A stretch of 64,000 nucleotides of DNA from DTFZ01 sp050260375. GTDB lineage: Bacteria; Bacillota; Clostridia; Christensenellales; SZUA-584. Positions 35,108-44,073 of this stretch are shown piece after piece. Positions within the stretch are counted from its first letter, which is position 1. Every line of letters begins with the position of its first letter. The stretch covers positions 186,001 to 250,000 of the forward strand of contig JBLNCA010000037.1 in assembly GCA_050260375.1 (NCBI GenBank), given 5' to 3'. The notes under the pieces are model-generated. The model searched no databases. It was not told where the DNA came from and saw nothing but the letters and a program-made list of their open reading frames with translations. Made by a program: the position numbers and the translations under genes.

Positions 35108-36670
35108 TTACCTCACCAACCTTTCTTTTAGCGTAATGCCGCATTTTAATTCGAATCCAATTTCCGCTCGTGAATAAACAAGAACCCTCTCCACAAAACG
35201 GGTAAACAATTCACCGTCAAAGTCCGTCATCATTGATGCCCTGGATGTAAACTGCAGCAGAGCACTGACTTCACTTAGGTTTTGGAAGTCATTATTCAAG
35301 AATCGCGTTATGGATTCTTTTTGGCGGCGCAGGCGTTCTGCCTCTTGCAACAATTCATTGTTGCTCTTATTGTAAACGGCAGGCTCAAGATATTTTTTGG
35401 TCATCAGCCCAACCAGAACATTTCGCTGTTCTGTGTTTTCTTCAAGTTTCTTGTCAAGCGCACGTATGTTTTCCAGAGTTTCATCGGAACTCATCCCACG
35501 CAGACTGACTAACAATGGTTTTAGAACAACTGCATGTCCGAAAATGAGTTTGTTCATCATGGTGACAAATGCGTATTCGAAATCGGACTCCGACACATAT
35601 TTCATAGAGCATTTCTTGATGTTTGCAATATGAGTGGAGCAGCACCAAGCAATTCGATGCCTTCCGCTTGAGTGACTTCTGCGTTTAAATGTGCCACCGC
35701 ACTGGCCGCAGATGATTTTGCCTGAAAAGGGATAACGGTTCTGATACTTTGTGTTTTGCTTTTCCAGCCCTTTTTCCTTAGCACGCTGATCAATAATATC
35801 CTGTGCGGTCTCAAAATCCTCATGACTGATAATCGGCTCGTGATGATTTCGAATTAGATATTGGTCTTTTTCTCCATTGTTGTTATGGCGGTTGAAGTGC
35901 TCATCAGTATAGGTCTTTTGAAAAATGACATCACCTGTGTACTTTTCATTACTAACCATCCCGCGTATAGTCGTTGATGTCCAGCGACCGCCTTTTTTGG
36001 TCGGTACCTTTCGCCTGTTCAACTCATTAGCAATTTTGTGGGTACCCTTGCCGGACAAAATCTCGGCAAAGATGAAGCGGACAATTTTAGCTTGAGACTT
36101 ATTGATAACCATTTCACCGTCTACATTGTCGTAGCCGTAAGGCGGATAAGATATTTTATATGTACCATTATGGAATCTGCGCTTAATCGACCATTTATTG
36201 TTCTCGGAGATGGAGACCGATTCGCTTTCGGCCAGTCCAGACAGGATTGACAGCATGAGTTCGCTTTCCATTGACCCGGTGTTAATATTTTCTTTCTCAA
36301 AATAAATGAAAACATCAAGGTCAAGTAGCTTTCTGACCAGTTCAAGACAATCGGTTGTATTTCGAGCAAATCTGCTGATAGACTTCGTTACAATGAGGTC
36401 TATTTTTCTGTCTTCACAGTCTGCAATCATTCGAAGCAATTCAGGCCGCTTTTCCTTTTTTGTTCCGGAGATGCCCTCATCATAATAGAGCCCGGCGAAC
36501 TCCCACTCAGGATTTGCATTGACGTAGGATTCATAATGCTTTATTTGAGCATCCAGACTTTCGAGTTGTTCATCGCTGTCGGTAGATACACGGCAGTAGG
36601 CCGCAACCCGCATCTTAGTCTGTTCGGTTAAATCGGCTGTGTTTTGAGCAATTTTCGTTACCTTTTTCAA
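35108..36670 (-). CDS. Large serine recombinase (integrase), second full-length copy
   Basis: A 520-residue serine integrase: RVAAYCRVSTDSDEQLESLDAQ with the catalytic Ser, YYDEGISGTKKEKRPELLRMI, IVTKSISRFARNTTD, recombinase domain (GYDNVDGEMVINKSQAKIV), zinc ribbon CGQCGGTFKRR and a C-terminal coiled coil. It starts at TTG 36670, with GGAGGTGAG upstream. Its N-terminal domain is similar to that of the first recombinase but the rest is clearly diverged, so the two may have divided roles. Confidence 0.92.
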   Translation of the reverse strand: MKKVTKIAQNTADLTEQTKMRVAAYCRVSTDSDEQLESLDAQIKHYESYVNANPEWEFAGLYYDEGISGTKKEKRPELLRMIADCEDRKIDLIVTKSISRFARNTTDCLELVRKLLDLDVFIYFEKENINTGSMESELMLSILSGLAESESVSISENNKWSIKRRFHNGTYKISYPPYGYDNVDGEMVINKSQAKIVRFIFAEILSGKGTHKIANELNRRKVPTKKGGRWTSTTIRGMVSNEKYTGDVIFQKTYTDEHFNRHNNNGEKDQYLIRNHHEPIISHEDFETAQDIIDQRAKEKGLEKQNTKYQNRYPFSGKIICGQCGGTFKRRSHSSGRHRIAWCCSTHIANIKKCSMKYVSESDFEYAFVTMMNKLIFGHAVVLKPLLVSLRGMSSDETLENIRALDKKLEENTEQRNVLVGLMTKKYLEPAVYNKSNNELLQEAERLRRQKESITRFLNNDFQNLSEVSALLQFTSRASMMTDFDGELFTRFVERVLVYSRAEIGFELKCGITLKERLVR

Positions 36671-36730
36671 ACTCTCACCTCCTTAGTCAGTGTGACATAT
36701 TACCTCTGAAACGAAGTTATATCAACGATT

Positions 36731-36970
36731 TCAAGGCATAATCTCAGCTAATAGCGGCGAGAAAGTTTTGCGATTTAATTCGGTTATCTTGTTGAATTCC
36801 GACAAGGTAATTAAATCTTTCTCAAGCATAGAAGTGAGTATTTGCTGTGCTCTCACATAATCAACTTCGCGCTGCATTTGCTCATGCGGAGTAGCGTTCA
36901 CTTCACCATCGATTTTCAGCCCTTCGCCAATAGGGCAACGCATTAACTCAAGTTTCTGTTCATTGAACAC
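36731..36970 (-). CDS. Small SHOCT-like conserved protein
   Basis: A 79-residue protein; the last 35 residues (AQQILTSMLEKDLITLSEFNKITELNRKTF) resemble the SHOCT short C-terminal helical domain. Such proteins are usual companions of the three-recombinase set. It begins with GTG after GGAGGTG, 60 nt ahead of the recombinase genes, and probably belongs to their transcript. Function unknown. Confidence 0.65.
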   Translation of the reverse strand: MFNEQKLELMRCPIGEGLKIDGEVNATPHEQMQREVDYVRAQQILTSMLEKDLITLSEFNKITELNRKTFSPLLAEIMP

Positions 36971-37026
36971 GAGAAACCACCTCCTCGCTATACGGAGAAA
37001 AGTGGAGCGTTTTATACACCTATAAA

Positions 37027-37064
37027 TAAAAAAAGCCCGCAGAGTTTTTACGCTCCGCGGGCTT
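37027..37064 (-). terminator. Terminator of the lysis genes
   Basis: On the - strand AAGCCCGCGGAG pairs with CTCTGCGGGCTT and ends in a T run (positions 37064 down to 37027). It follows the amidase stop codon by 12 nt and separates phage late genes from the recombinase region. Confidence 0.8.
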
Positions 37065-37075
37065 GAAAATAATTA

Positions 37076-37798
37076 TCACGAATATTTAATGAAAGCATCC
37101 TTAAATCCTGCCGCCTTAACTTTCTTAAGCATGGCGTCAGCATTTGCTTTGACAGAGTATGCACCGACTTGAACTCGGTACAGTTTCTTCAGTTCGGTGG
37201 AGGTAGGCGCTTCTATTGCTGACAGCAACTTTTTAACTTCGGCACGGAAAGTATCCATTGACTTCCCGTGTTTAGGAAACCAGTGCCCGGGGTCGGCATG
37301 GTTACTGGCAATACCGCGCTTATGCCCTTCGTAATGCCCAATGATCACGTCATCTGCCATTGGGTCGAGCTTGTACTCTTTGCAAAGATAGGCGCATAAT
37401 TCAGTTGCTTCTTTATACACAGCATTGAAGTAGGCGGCATCGGTCAGTCCATCTTCACAAATTTCAAAACTGATATGAGTATCGTTGACTGAGCCTTTTG
37501 AACCGGAGCCACCATGCCAACCTCGATGATTCCACGGGAGGGTTTGGTATGTTGCGATACTGCCATCCGCCAGTTTGCCAATAAAGGCATGTACACAGAC
37601 CTGCCGCCCATCCGGCTTATCCTGATTCCAATGGTTATTATACTGGTTCTTGCCCAACAGACCGTCATCTGGACCCACATAGCGTTTGAGGTTTGGGTTA
37701 TTTGCCCCGGTAGAATGCACCATGATACCCTTAGGAGTGATAGTTCGGCCTGCTTTGTAGCAAGCATTGTTGGTCAAAATGAGTTTATGGAGGTTCAT
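37076..37798 (-). CDS. N-acetylmuramoyl-L-alanine amidase (endolysin)
   Basis: A 240-residue endolysin. Amidase_2 domain: GIMVHSTGANNPNL (zinc His), WHGGSGSKGSVNDTHISFEI, HYEGHKRGIASNHADPGHWF with the later ligands. The last 40 residues (YRVQVGAYSVKANADAMLKKVKAAGF) are a SPOR/peptidoglycan-binding repeat. It cleaves the bond between muramic acid and the stem peptide to release phage. ATGA overlap with the holin gene shows the usual coupled lysis pair. Confidence 0.93.
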   Translation of the reverse strand: MNLHKLILTNNACYKAGRTITPKGIMVHSTGANNPNLKRYVGPDDGLLGKNQYNNHWNQDKPDGRQVCVHAFIGKLADGSIATYQTLPWNHRGWHGGSGSKGSVNDTHISFEICEDGLTDAAYFNAVYKEATELCAYLCKEYKLDPMADDVIIGHYEGHKRGIASNHADPGHWFPKHGKSMDTFRAEVKKLLSAIEAPTSTELKKLYRVQVGAYSVKANADAMLKKVKAAGFKDAFIKYS

Positions 37799-38208
37799 TT
37801 CGTTTCGCCGTCCTTTCCATGAAGCTGTGCCAGCACACCTTTTAACTTTTCAGGCACAGGTAGCCCAATAGCCGTGGCATTCTCAACAAGAGAAATACCC
37901 TCATTAGCAATGTAGAAGAAGATAATCGCTGTACGAAGCGGTGCTCCCGTGCCGCCGAGCAGGTAAGTGTCAATGAGATGACCAATACCGACCACAAGGA
38001 ATAGCGCTACCTTCTTGGCGATACCCTGTGCTCCGATTCGGCTGGAAAGCTTCTTCTCCACAATTGCACGAAGCACACCAGTGATGTAGTCGACAACCAC
38101 AAAGGCAATGAGTGCGTAAAGGAAACCGTCTAATCCGCCTAAATACCAGCCAAGGGTTCCTCCAATGGCTGTAAACACAACCTGAATCCAAGTCCAAATC
38201 TCTTTCAT
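37795..38208 (-). CDS. Phage holin (phage_holin_4 / toxin-secretion type)
   Basis: A 137-residue protein with three to four hydrophobic spans (VFTAIGGTLGWYLGG, DGFLYALIAFVVVDYITGVLRA, KVALFLVVGIGHLIDTYLL, AIIFFYIANEGISLVENA). The VVDYITGVLRA and SLVENA motifs are standard for the Cph1-type holins of Firmicutes phages. It makes the membrane lesion that lets the amidase reach the wall. GGAGG precedes the ATG. Confidence 0.92.
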   Translation of the reverse strand: MKEIWTWIQVVFTAIGGTLGWYLGGLDGFLYALIAFVVVDYITGVLRAIVEKKLSSRIGAQGIAKKVALFLVVGIGHLIDTYLLGGTGAPLRTAIIFFYIANEGISLVENATAIGLPVPEKLKGVLAQLHGKDGETK

Positions 38209-38235
38209 TTTCCTTTTACCTCCTGTTTTTTCGCA

Positions 38236-38264
38236 TAAAAAACGCCTGCTAAAATAAGCAGGCG
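38236..38264 (-). terminator. Hairpin terminator between tail and lysis genes
   Basis: On the - strand CGCCTGCT and AGCAGGCG form an 8-bp perfect stem (38264-38243) followed by TTTTTT (38242-38237). It sits between the GH18-like gene and the holin gene and may make holin expression partly independent. Confidence 0.75.
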
Positions 38265-38290
38265 CGAATGCCGATATTAATGATTATTCT

Positions 38291-40762
38291 TTAACTCTGT
38301 TTCGGGAGTGCCTCCCAAAGCCGCAAGTCTTCCTGACCGAGTGACCATAAGGCAAACCCACGCAAACCCCATCGGTATGCAGCTTCATTTGCCCAGTATA
38401 CGATCGAATCTACGTCTTGGTAGTAGACGATACCAAAACCATCCCCATCGCCGAGGAATATCCTCGAGCACCAGACATTGATATCACGTGGTGTGAATTT
38501 TGCAGTATAGTCAGCGTTGCAGGGAATGTATAGCATCGCTGAATGCACAAAGTCGTAATCCATCGAGATATCCTCACTTCTGGTAGAGGATTCCTCCACA
38601 TCTGAGGTAAGCGTAAATACCTCGAATTCATTGTCCCATGTAACGTTATTCCGGGCGATCCTGCCGTAAGTTTCGGTAGTACCGTTTGGCATCGTCACAT
38701 CAAAAGCTTCATACGGCTCGTAAGTCCAGGCATCGCCTAAACGCAGAAGTTCACACTTGATTTCATTGTCCGACCGAATACCACAATAACCGCTTGTCGG
38801 TGATACCGTGGCTGTGAAGCGGAGGGTGTTGCTGTTTCCGGAATAAACCCTCACGCGGTTGCCGCGTTTCCTCATTTCGATGAGATACATATTGGGGTTT
38901 GTTCGGATATCGGAGACGGGTGTTTTAGAGTAAGCTGATCCATAACTGCCGAGCAAAACAGATCCTTGATAGAGTTCCACTTGCTGCGTGTCAATGTTGA
39001 TACAACAGAAGATGTTGCCAATAAATACCCCAGCGCGCCCGCTTCCGTTATGAGGGAAAGCAAGCCGAGCTCGAAGATGAACATCAGAGAAACTGTCATA
39101 TCTCCAGGCAAGCTGGCCACTACCTTCCAGCTGTGAGTAAACCCTGCCGGTTGCATATTCATCGCTTCGCCAGACTGCCCAATTGCCTGAAAGCGTAGTC
39201 CAGTAAGTGCTTTGCAGTGTGATGGGGTCCCGGAAGTCCTCATACCACACTAAAGCCGAGTCGGGTTTTCTTCGAAGAATCTCGGTGGTCAGCTTGAAGC
39301 CTTTGTCCGGAACAGCCATACTCCCGTTCACGTCCTTGAAACTGCGCGGTGAGAGTTCAAAGGTAGCTGAACCCGCTGAGGGCCGTTCTGAAAACGATGA
39401 GCAAAGACGAAAGCCATATAATTGTGCGCCAATCACACCTCCGTCAACGGTGATGGTGTGTTCTCCTGCCGACAAGCTGTGCTCTTTGGCAAGAGCCACC
39501 CAGAAGGTGCTTCTCCAATATGGCCACCATAGGCGGCTTTCGTAAAATCCGACCGAGGAACCGTCAAGTGAAATGTTGATACCGTTCTTATCCCAATACG
39601 GAAAGCAGATACGGACGGCAACATCATAAACTCCCGATTGCGGAACGGTAAATTCGTAGGTGGCTGTACCCGTTTCTGATGAGAGCGTAATCATGCCGTT
39701 ACCAATAACCACACCCTCTGTATAACTATCCGGCACACCGTCCCGGTCAATATAGATTGTGCCAAACTCTGCCTTTTGTGTTTTTCCGTAGCAAGTTAAG
39801 TATCGTCGGCGGTTGTAGGTTTCCCCGATGATAGGGGCTTCTCGGTCGGTTGCATCGCCGCCCTCAGCATAATCGTATACCTGAGGGAGCATATACGGTA
39901 CCTGATCGTAATCGTCCCAGTAGGCAAGCCACGGTATCATCGGCTGCGAAGGAGCATTACCCGTGAAGTTATACCCGCCTTCCGCCCATATTTTAGCGGC
40001 ATAGTAGGTAAGCGACACGCCACGATATGTCTTGCCGAGGTCTGCAGGGTTCGCATATATCTGCCACTCCCAACCGTAACCCGGCAAACCCATATAGATC
40101 TTTTGCGGTTTCATTACTCTTGCGGCATAATCATACACACCGACAAGCCAGTCCCGCGGAGAGACAGGACCCGGTGCACTGCCAGCCCAAGCCATACCGT
40201 AGGACATAATCGCTGCCGTGTCGCAGTACGCATCGAGATCGGCATAGACACACCAGTTCTCACCGCCGACAGAGCCTTGGACGCCAGTCATACCGGGTAA
40301 ACAGATATTGACCAGTTTTGTGGGATTGTACGCTTTGACGGTTTGGTATATATCGCGAAAGAGGATATTTGCTGCGTCCTTGTTCTCATACCCACCGCCG
40401 CGCTCCAAGTCGATATCCACACCAGCGCACCACGGGTATTTCTGCATGATCCGCACTAACTCAGATAGAAACTTAGTCTTTGCACCATTTTCGTTATTCC
40501 GCAGAGCAGTGAATATAGAAGCTGTTCCGTGATTCATCACGGTAAGAAACCAACGCACTTTGGGCCATTTGTTGATGTATGGCATCATGCTGGATATCGG
40601 TGTACCTGTTTCGGTTATCGTTCCTGATATGTCCACCTCAAAGGTGAAAATGCCGACGGCTTCAAAACGGTCTCCGTAATTATTCAAGGCTTGGTGCATT
40701 CGGGTGTTGCCCATGAACGACCATACCATGCATTTCTTTCCCTTAAGATAATCCCTGCTCAT
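38291..40762 (-). CDS. GH18-like phage tail protein with carbohydrate-binding modules
   Basis: An 823-residue protein. Residues 1-300 form a glycoside-hydrolase-18-like barrel with the catalytic DIDLE motif (CAGVDIDLERGG, near residue 118) and the later SYGMAW. A CBM35-like beta domain follows (about 345-455), then a LamG/concanavalin-like domain (about 505-650). The C-terminus (GLRGFALWSLGQEDLRLWEAL) reads like the last strand of a GH18 barrel, so the barrel may be split by the inserted domains. It is encoded at the end of the tail genes, hence likely a tail-tip enzyme that binds or cuts wall glycan. Confidence 0.75.
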   Translation of the reverse strand: MSRDYLKGKKCMVWSFMGNTRMHQALNNYGDRFEAVGIFTFEVDISGTITETGTPISSMMPYINKWPKVRWFLTVMNHGTASIFTALRNNENGAKTKFLSELVRIMQKYPWCAGVDIDLERGGGYENKDAANILFRDIYQTVKAYNPTKLVNICLPGMTGVQGSVGGENWCVYADLDAYCDTAAIMSYGMAWAGSAPGPVSPRDWLVGVYDYAARVMKPQKIYMGLPGYGWEWQIYANPADLGKTYRGVSLTYYAAKIWAEGGYNFTGNAPSQPMIPWLAYWDDYDQVPYMLPQVYDYAEGGDATDREAPIIGETYNRRRYLTCYGKTQKAEFGTIYIDRDGVPDSYTEGVVIGNGMITLSSETGTATYEFTVPQSGVYDVAVRICFPYWDKNGINISLDGSSVGFYESRLWWPYWRSTFWVALAKEHSLSAGEHTITVDGGVIGAQLYGFRLCSSFSERPSAGSATFELSPRSFKDVNGSMAVPDKGFKLTTEILRRKPDSALVWYEDFRDPITLQSTYWTTLSGNWAVWRSDEYATGRVYSQLEGSGQLAWRYDSFSDVHLRARLAFPHNGSGRAGVFIGNIFCCINIDTQQVELYQGSVLLGSYGSAYSKTPVSDIRTNPNMYLIEMRKRGNRVRVYSGNSNTLRFTATVSPTSGYCGIRSDNEIKCELLRLGDAWTYEPYEAFDVTMPNGTTETYGRIARNNVTWDNEFEVFTLTSDVEESSTRSEDISMDYDFVHSAMLYIPCNADYTAKFTPRDINVWCSRIFLGDGDGFGIVYYQDVDSIVYWANEAAYRWGLRGFALWSLGQEDLRLWEALPKQS

Positions 40763-41328
40763 AAGCGCGGATCTCCTTCCATCATTTCTACATATTCAAG
40801 GTAGACCCTCGCCGATTTTCCACTTTCCAGCTTAATCTGATGCTTACTGTCATAAGCTGCGGTATATTGATAAAATCCATCCTTGGATGTGGGACTGCCA
40901 TTTCGCAGACATTCCCTTGCCACAGCTTTTAAGGCAAATTCATCGCCCGCATTCACCGCCGATGTAAATTTGCACTTATGTGAATCCATGCCCTGTGAAA
41001 TTTCAATGCTTCCCGCCGACATTGGCTGTTTCGGATAGATATATAAATCAAGACCCGCTGAGGTTTCTCCAGTATTAAAAAGGACAAGAGTCGCACTGCC
41101 ACGCACCACGGCATTTTGGTAGCGAGGAGTATTTCCGCTACTTCGGAGCATAACGCTGTTGTGGGGCGTATAGCCTGTCAGTTTGTCGCCTTCTTGAAGT
41201 TGAAGGTCGGTATAGTAAATCTCGCCAGTACAGTCGGCAATGAGAGGACGGAGGGTGACGTTCACGATTCGTTTTTCCTCTTTGAGCTTAATTACCTCTG
41301 CAAATCGGATGAAGTTGTTAATGACCAT
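40759..41328 (-). CDS. Phage tail structural protein (unknown)
   Basis: A protein of about 189 residues between the tail endopeptidase-like and GH18-like genes. The segment IADCTGEIYYTDLQLQEGDKLTGYTPHNS resembles the middle of the small upstream protein (VIQNCTGEVFFTDLMLQAG), so the two share a short motif. No enzymatic motif is visible. The gene ends by overlapping the GH18-like gene (ATGA). ATG 41328 was chosen over GTG 41337 because AGGTGG lies five bases before it. Confidence 0.65.
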   Translation of the reverse strand: MVINNFIRFAEVIKLKEEKRIVNVTLRPLIADCTGEIYYTDLQLQEGDKLTGYTPHNSVMLRSSGNTPRYQNAVVRGSATLVLFNTGETSAGLDLYIYPKQPMSAGSIEISQGMDSHKCKFTSAVNAGDEFALKAVARECLRNGSPTSKDGFYQYTAAYDSKHQIKLESGKSARVYLEYVEMMEGDPRL

Positions 41329-41337
41329 AAGTACCAC

Positions 41338-41532
41338 CTACCCATCGAGAGTCCATTGAATTTCACAGACATGGCCGACCCAGCCCGTGGCAACGACACC
41401 TGCTTGAAGCATTAGATCAGTGAAGAATACTTCTCCCGTGCAATTCTGTATAACGAGTCGAATGGTGATGGAGCGCAGCCTGCCATAACCTCTGGGTGAT
41501 GCATCCCGCGCCACTTGTTGAAAAGATACCAT
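41338..41532 (-). CDS. Small phage tail-region protein
   Basis: A 64-residue protein. Its centre (IQNCTGEVFFTDLMLQAGVVATGW) matches a stretch in the following, larger tail protein, suggesting both derive from one module. It is packed between tail genes with gaps of 10-20 nt. Function unknown. Confidence 0.55.
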   Translation of the reverse strand: MVSFQQVARDASPRGYGRLRSITIRLVIQNCTGEVFFTDLMLQAGVVATGWVGHVCEIQWTLDG

Positions 41533-41549
41533 GCAAATTCACCGTCCTC

Positions 41550-44069
41550 TCAATACAAATCAATAAATCGTGTTTCGGTTGTCCCGTCCTCGTATTCAAA
41601 TACCACCTCGATACCGACCTGTCCGTTCGTTCTCTTGCTTAGGTTATTCGATCCTATTTGCGCCGATATGGTGTAGTTGCGTCTTGATGCCGGATAAACT
41701 GTTTGTGCCATACTTTTGGTCATATTCGCCACGCCAACTGCCTTAAAGGAAGCTGTACCGGACACACCGTTTTCAGTATCCACTTCAAAACCGCTATTTT
41801 GCCAATAGGCGAAGCCGTCGTCGGCTCGGGAATTTCGCAAATGATTAAAGGGAACCATATCTTTAATTTCCTGCCCAATGAGGTTGCTTTGGTCGAACTG
41901 GTCAGCAATCGTCGAGGAGGAAGAGTCGCCCAGTTCTCTAAGTTTGGTGGAGAGTTCCAGTACGGTTTTCCATGGCTCTTGAAGGTTGTACTGGCGGCGT
42001 ACAATTCGTGTTTTAATGGTCAGATTCAAATCCCTGTCATCAACGGTTACAATGTCACCTAAATCCCATCGCTCATGCTCATAGCCCGTCAGCACGGACA
42101 AATCCATCGCCGATAGGACATAGGATACGCGGGGCTTTGCATATTCGGCAAGCCGCATATTGGTAAATTCAAGCATCTGATAGGGGTTTGTAAAATTAGA
42201 ACAGTCAAGGGTAGCTACCCGCACCTCGCTTGAATAGCTGAAGTCCTCCACGTAGTCCTTGCCACCATTGATTGCAGCGAACGTCATGCCGTCCTTACCG
42301 ATAGCATAGAGCCTCGTGACAAGGGATCGGGTATCGACTACACGCTTAATCCCGGTCAGGTTTTTACGGTAGGCAAAGAGTGCCCCACTGTCTGTTCCGC
42401 TGAATGTCAGTAAATCTACACGTCTGTCCCGACTGTGGAATACCAAATCGCCGCCATGGATGTTCTGTACCATTCGAAGTATGGAGAGTGCGTTTTTTTC
42501 TTGGCAGGTCCATGTTCTCAGGGTGGTTACATTTACTGTACCGACTTCCCAGCCTGTACCTTCAAGTGCAAATGCCATCGGGACAGCGGGCAGGTCAGCG
42601 TTAAATTCAACTGGTTGTTTCTCTGCAGAAAAAGTCAGGTCATAGAATGCCGCTTCCGCATAGACCGTTGTGAGTATACTATTGCCATCCGAGCCTTTTT
42701 CATCAGTCATTGTCCGAATACGATAAACATCCTCAGCAATTTGTACCTGCTTCTCGTTGTCGAGCATTATGCGCTTCGGGTCACTGTAAGGCAACTTGAA
42801 TTCCAGGGTGTCCGCTCCGTTGATCTCGCCCGTAACAATGATGTCATAAGCATTCTCCAGAACCGTTTCCCACGCTCCGTTCTCATCCAAAATAACAGGG
42901 CGGGCAAACCCCAGTTTCTCATACGGAGATTTGGGGATATCATGAAGCGTTATATCGAGTAGCTTTGGTGTAACCGTTGTATCGCTGGTGGTGAGCGTTA
43001 CCCTGTAGCGGATATATGAACGATTCGGTGAGGTCAGTTCGCCGTTTGTGCCAACTGCCTGCCATGCCGACCAGTTCTGCATATCATCTGAGGTTGATGT
43101 TTCTATCAGTGAAATGGACGTGACACCCGCGGTGTATTCACTTGTTGCAGATACTCGACCGCTCCCGGCAAGGCTGCATTCGGTGGCAATAGTCGTCAGT
43201 TGGCCGCTTTCGGGGTAGAGATTACCAATTCCCTTACGTAGGGTGACACCCCCCGGCTCAGTTAACGCATCCACGTCACCCGAAGTGTCTCCTCCATTTG
43301 CAAGCATTGCTTGACGGAAGTAGTGAATCAAGTCATCAATAGTTAAATTGCTGTCTGTTTCAAAGAACCACTCATCCAAGCCACCTGCGTAGTAATACTG
43401 GTTTGCGTGCATTCCCATAACGATATCCGCTACACAGGATGGATTCAATGTACCAGTAAATGTTCGCAAAGGGGCTGTCCAAACTACACCGTCGGCACGA
43501 TTACACAGAACTATCTGAGATGTTTTTTCCGTCACATTTATGATCGCAGAGAGAAAATACCAACCACCATTGACCATGTTGAATCCAGGTGTTTCGGTTT
43601 GGTCAAGGATAAGCGTTCCTGATGAATTATAGAGCATCATTCGCGGCCGCCCTTGATAGAGGGAGATATAAAAAATAGGCTGACCGGGTCCTTGCCTTGT
43701 ATTGAAAAGAGGAATGTAGTTCTGCCCTACAGAATAGGTGGTCGGGTTAATCCAACCGCCGACGGCAATTTTCTCACCGAGATCAGAAAAGAACGTACCG
43801 TCGTTGGTGGCGACAAGGTGCGTTTTTTCTGTGGTCGGATTGTTGATGTTCATTCGGAAATACCGCCCAAATCTGCCGTTTGGTAAAGAAGCGGTTGTGC
43901 CGCTCCATCCAGAGACAGTAAAATGCCGTCCGTTGGCGGAAGAGTCTGCAAGGCGAGTATTACTATCCGGCGTGGATTCGTTGAAACGCCAGAGTGCTGA
44001 TGTTTTTACGGTTGCAGGAATCTCGCCCGTAAAGTCTGTTTGAGAAGTCAATATGGATTTTACCGCCAT
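41550..44069 (-). CDS. Prophage tail endopeptidase-like protein with N-terminal LamG domain
   Basis: An 839-residue tail-tip protein. The first 270 residues are a LamG/concanavalin-like domain (ALWRFNESTPDSN...GWINPTTYSVGQNY...GGLDEWFFE). The middle part (ENAYDIIVTGEINGADTLEFKLPYSDPKR..., then VQIAEDVYRIRTMTDEK) matches the 'phage minor structural protein / prophage tail' family that forms the Tal hub. The frame is open further upstream, but ATG 44069 has GGAGGTGAGGA in front. It probably contacts the cell surface together with the GH18-like protein. Confidence 0.85.
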   Translation of the reverse strand: MAVKSILTSQTDFTGEIPATVKTSALWRFNESTPDSNTRLADSSANGRHFTVSGWSGTTASLPNGRFGRYFRMNINNPTTEKTHLVATNDGTFFSDLGEKIAVGGWINPTTYSVGQNYIPLFNTRQGPGQPIFYISLYQGRPRMMLYNSSGTLILDQTETPGFNMVNGGWYFLSAIINVTEKTSQIVLCNRADGVVWTAPLRTFTGTLNPSCVADIVMGMHANQYYYAGGLDEWFFETDSNLTIDDLIHYFRQAMLANGGDTSGDVDALTEPGGVTLRKGIGNLYPESGQLTTIATECSLAGSGRVSATSEYTAGVTSISLIETSTSDDMQNWSAWQAVGTNGELTSPNRSYIRYRVTLTTSDTTVTPKLLDITLHDIPKSPYEKLGFARPVILDENGAWETVLENAYDIIVTGEINGADTLEFKLPYSDPKRIMLDNEKQVQIAEDVYRIRTMTDEKGSDGNSILTTVYAEAAFYDLTFSAEKQPVEFNADLPAVPMAFALEGTGWEVGTVNVTTLRTWTCQEKNALSILRMVQNIHGGDLVFHSRDRRVDLLTFSGTDSGALFAYRKNLTGIKRVVDTRSLVTRLYAIGKDGMTFAAINGGKDYVEDFSYSSEVRVATLDCSNFTNPYQMLEFTNMRLAEYAKPRVSYVLSAMDLSVLTGYEHERWDLGDIVTVDDRDLNLTIKTRIVRRQYNLQEPWKTVLELSTKLRELGDSSSSTIADQFDQSNLIGQEIKDMVPFNHLRNSRADDGFAYWQNSGFEVDTENGVSGTASFKAVGVANMTKSMAQTVYPASRRNYTISAQIGSNNLSKRTNGQVGIEVVFEYEDGTTETRFIDLY

Positions 44070-44073
44070 GTCC

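Noticed and set aside
39207..39545. A 112-codon + strand frame within the GH18-like gene.
   Set aside because: It is antisense to a continuous 823-residue protein with recognisable domains and has no ribosome site.
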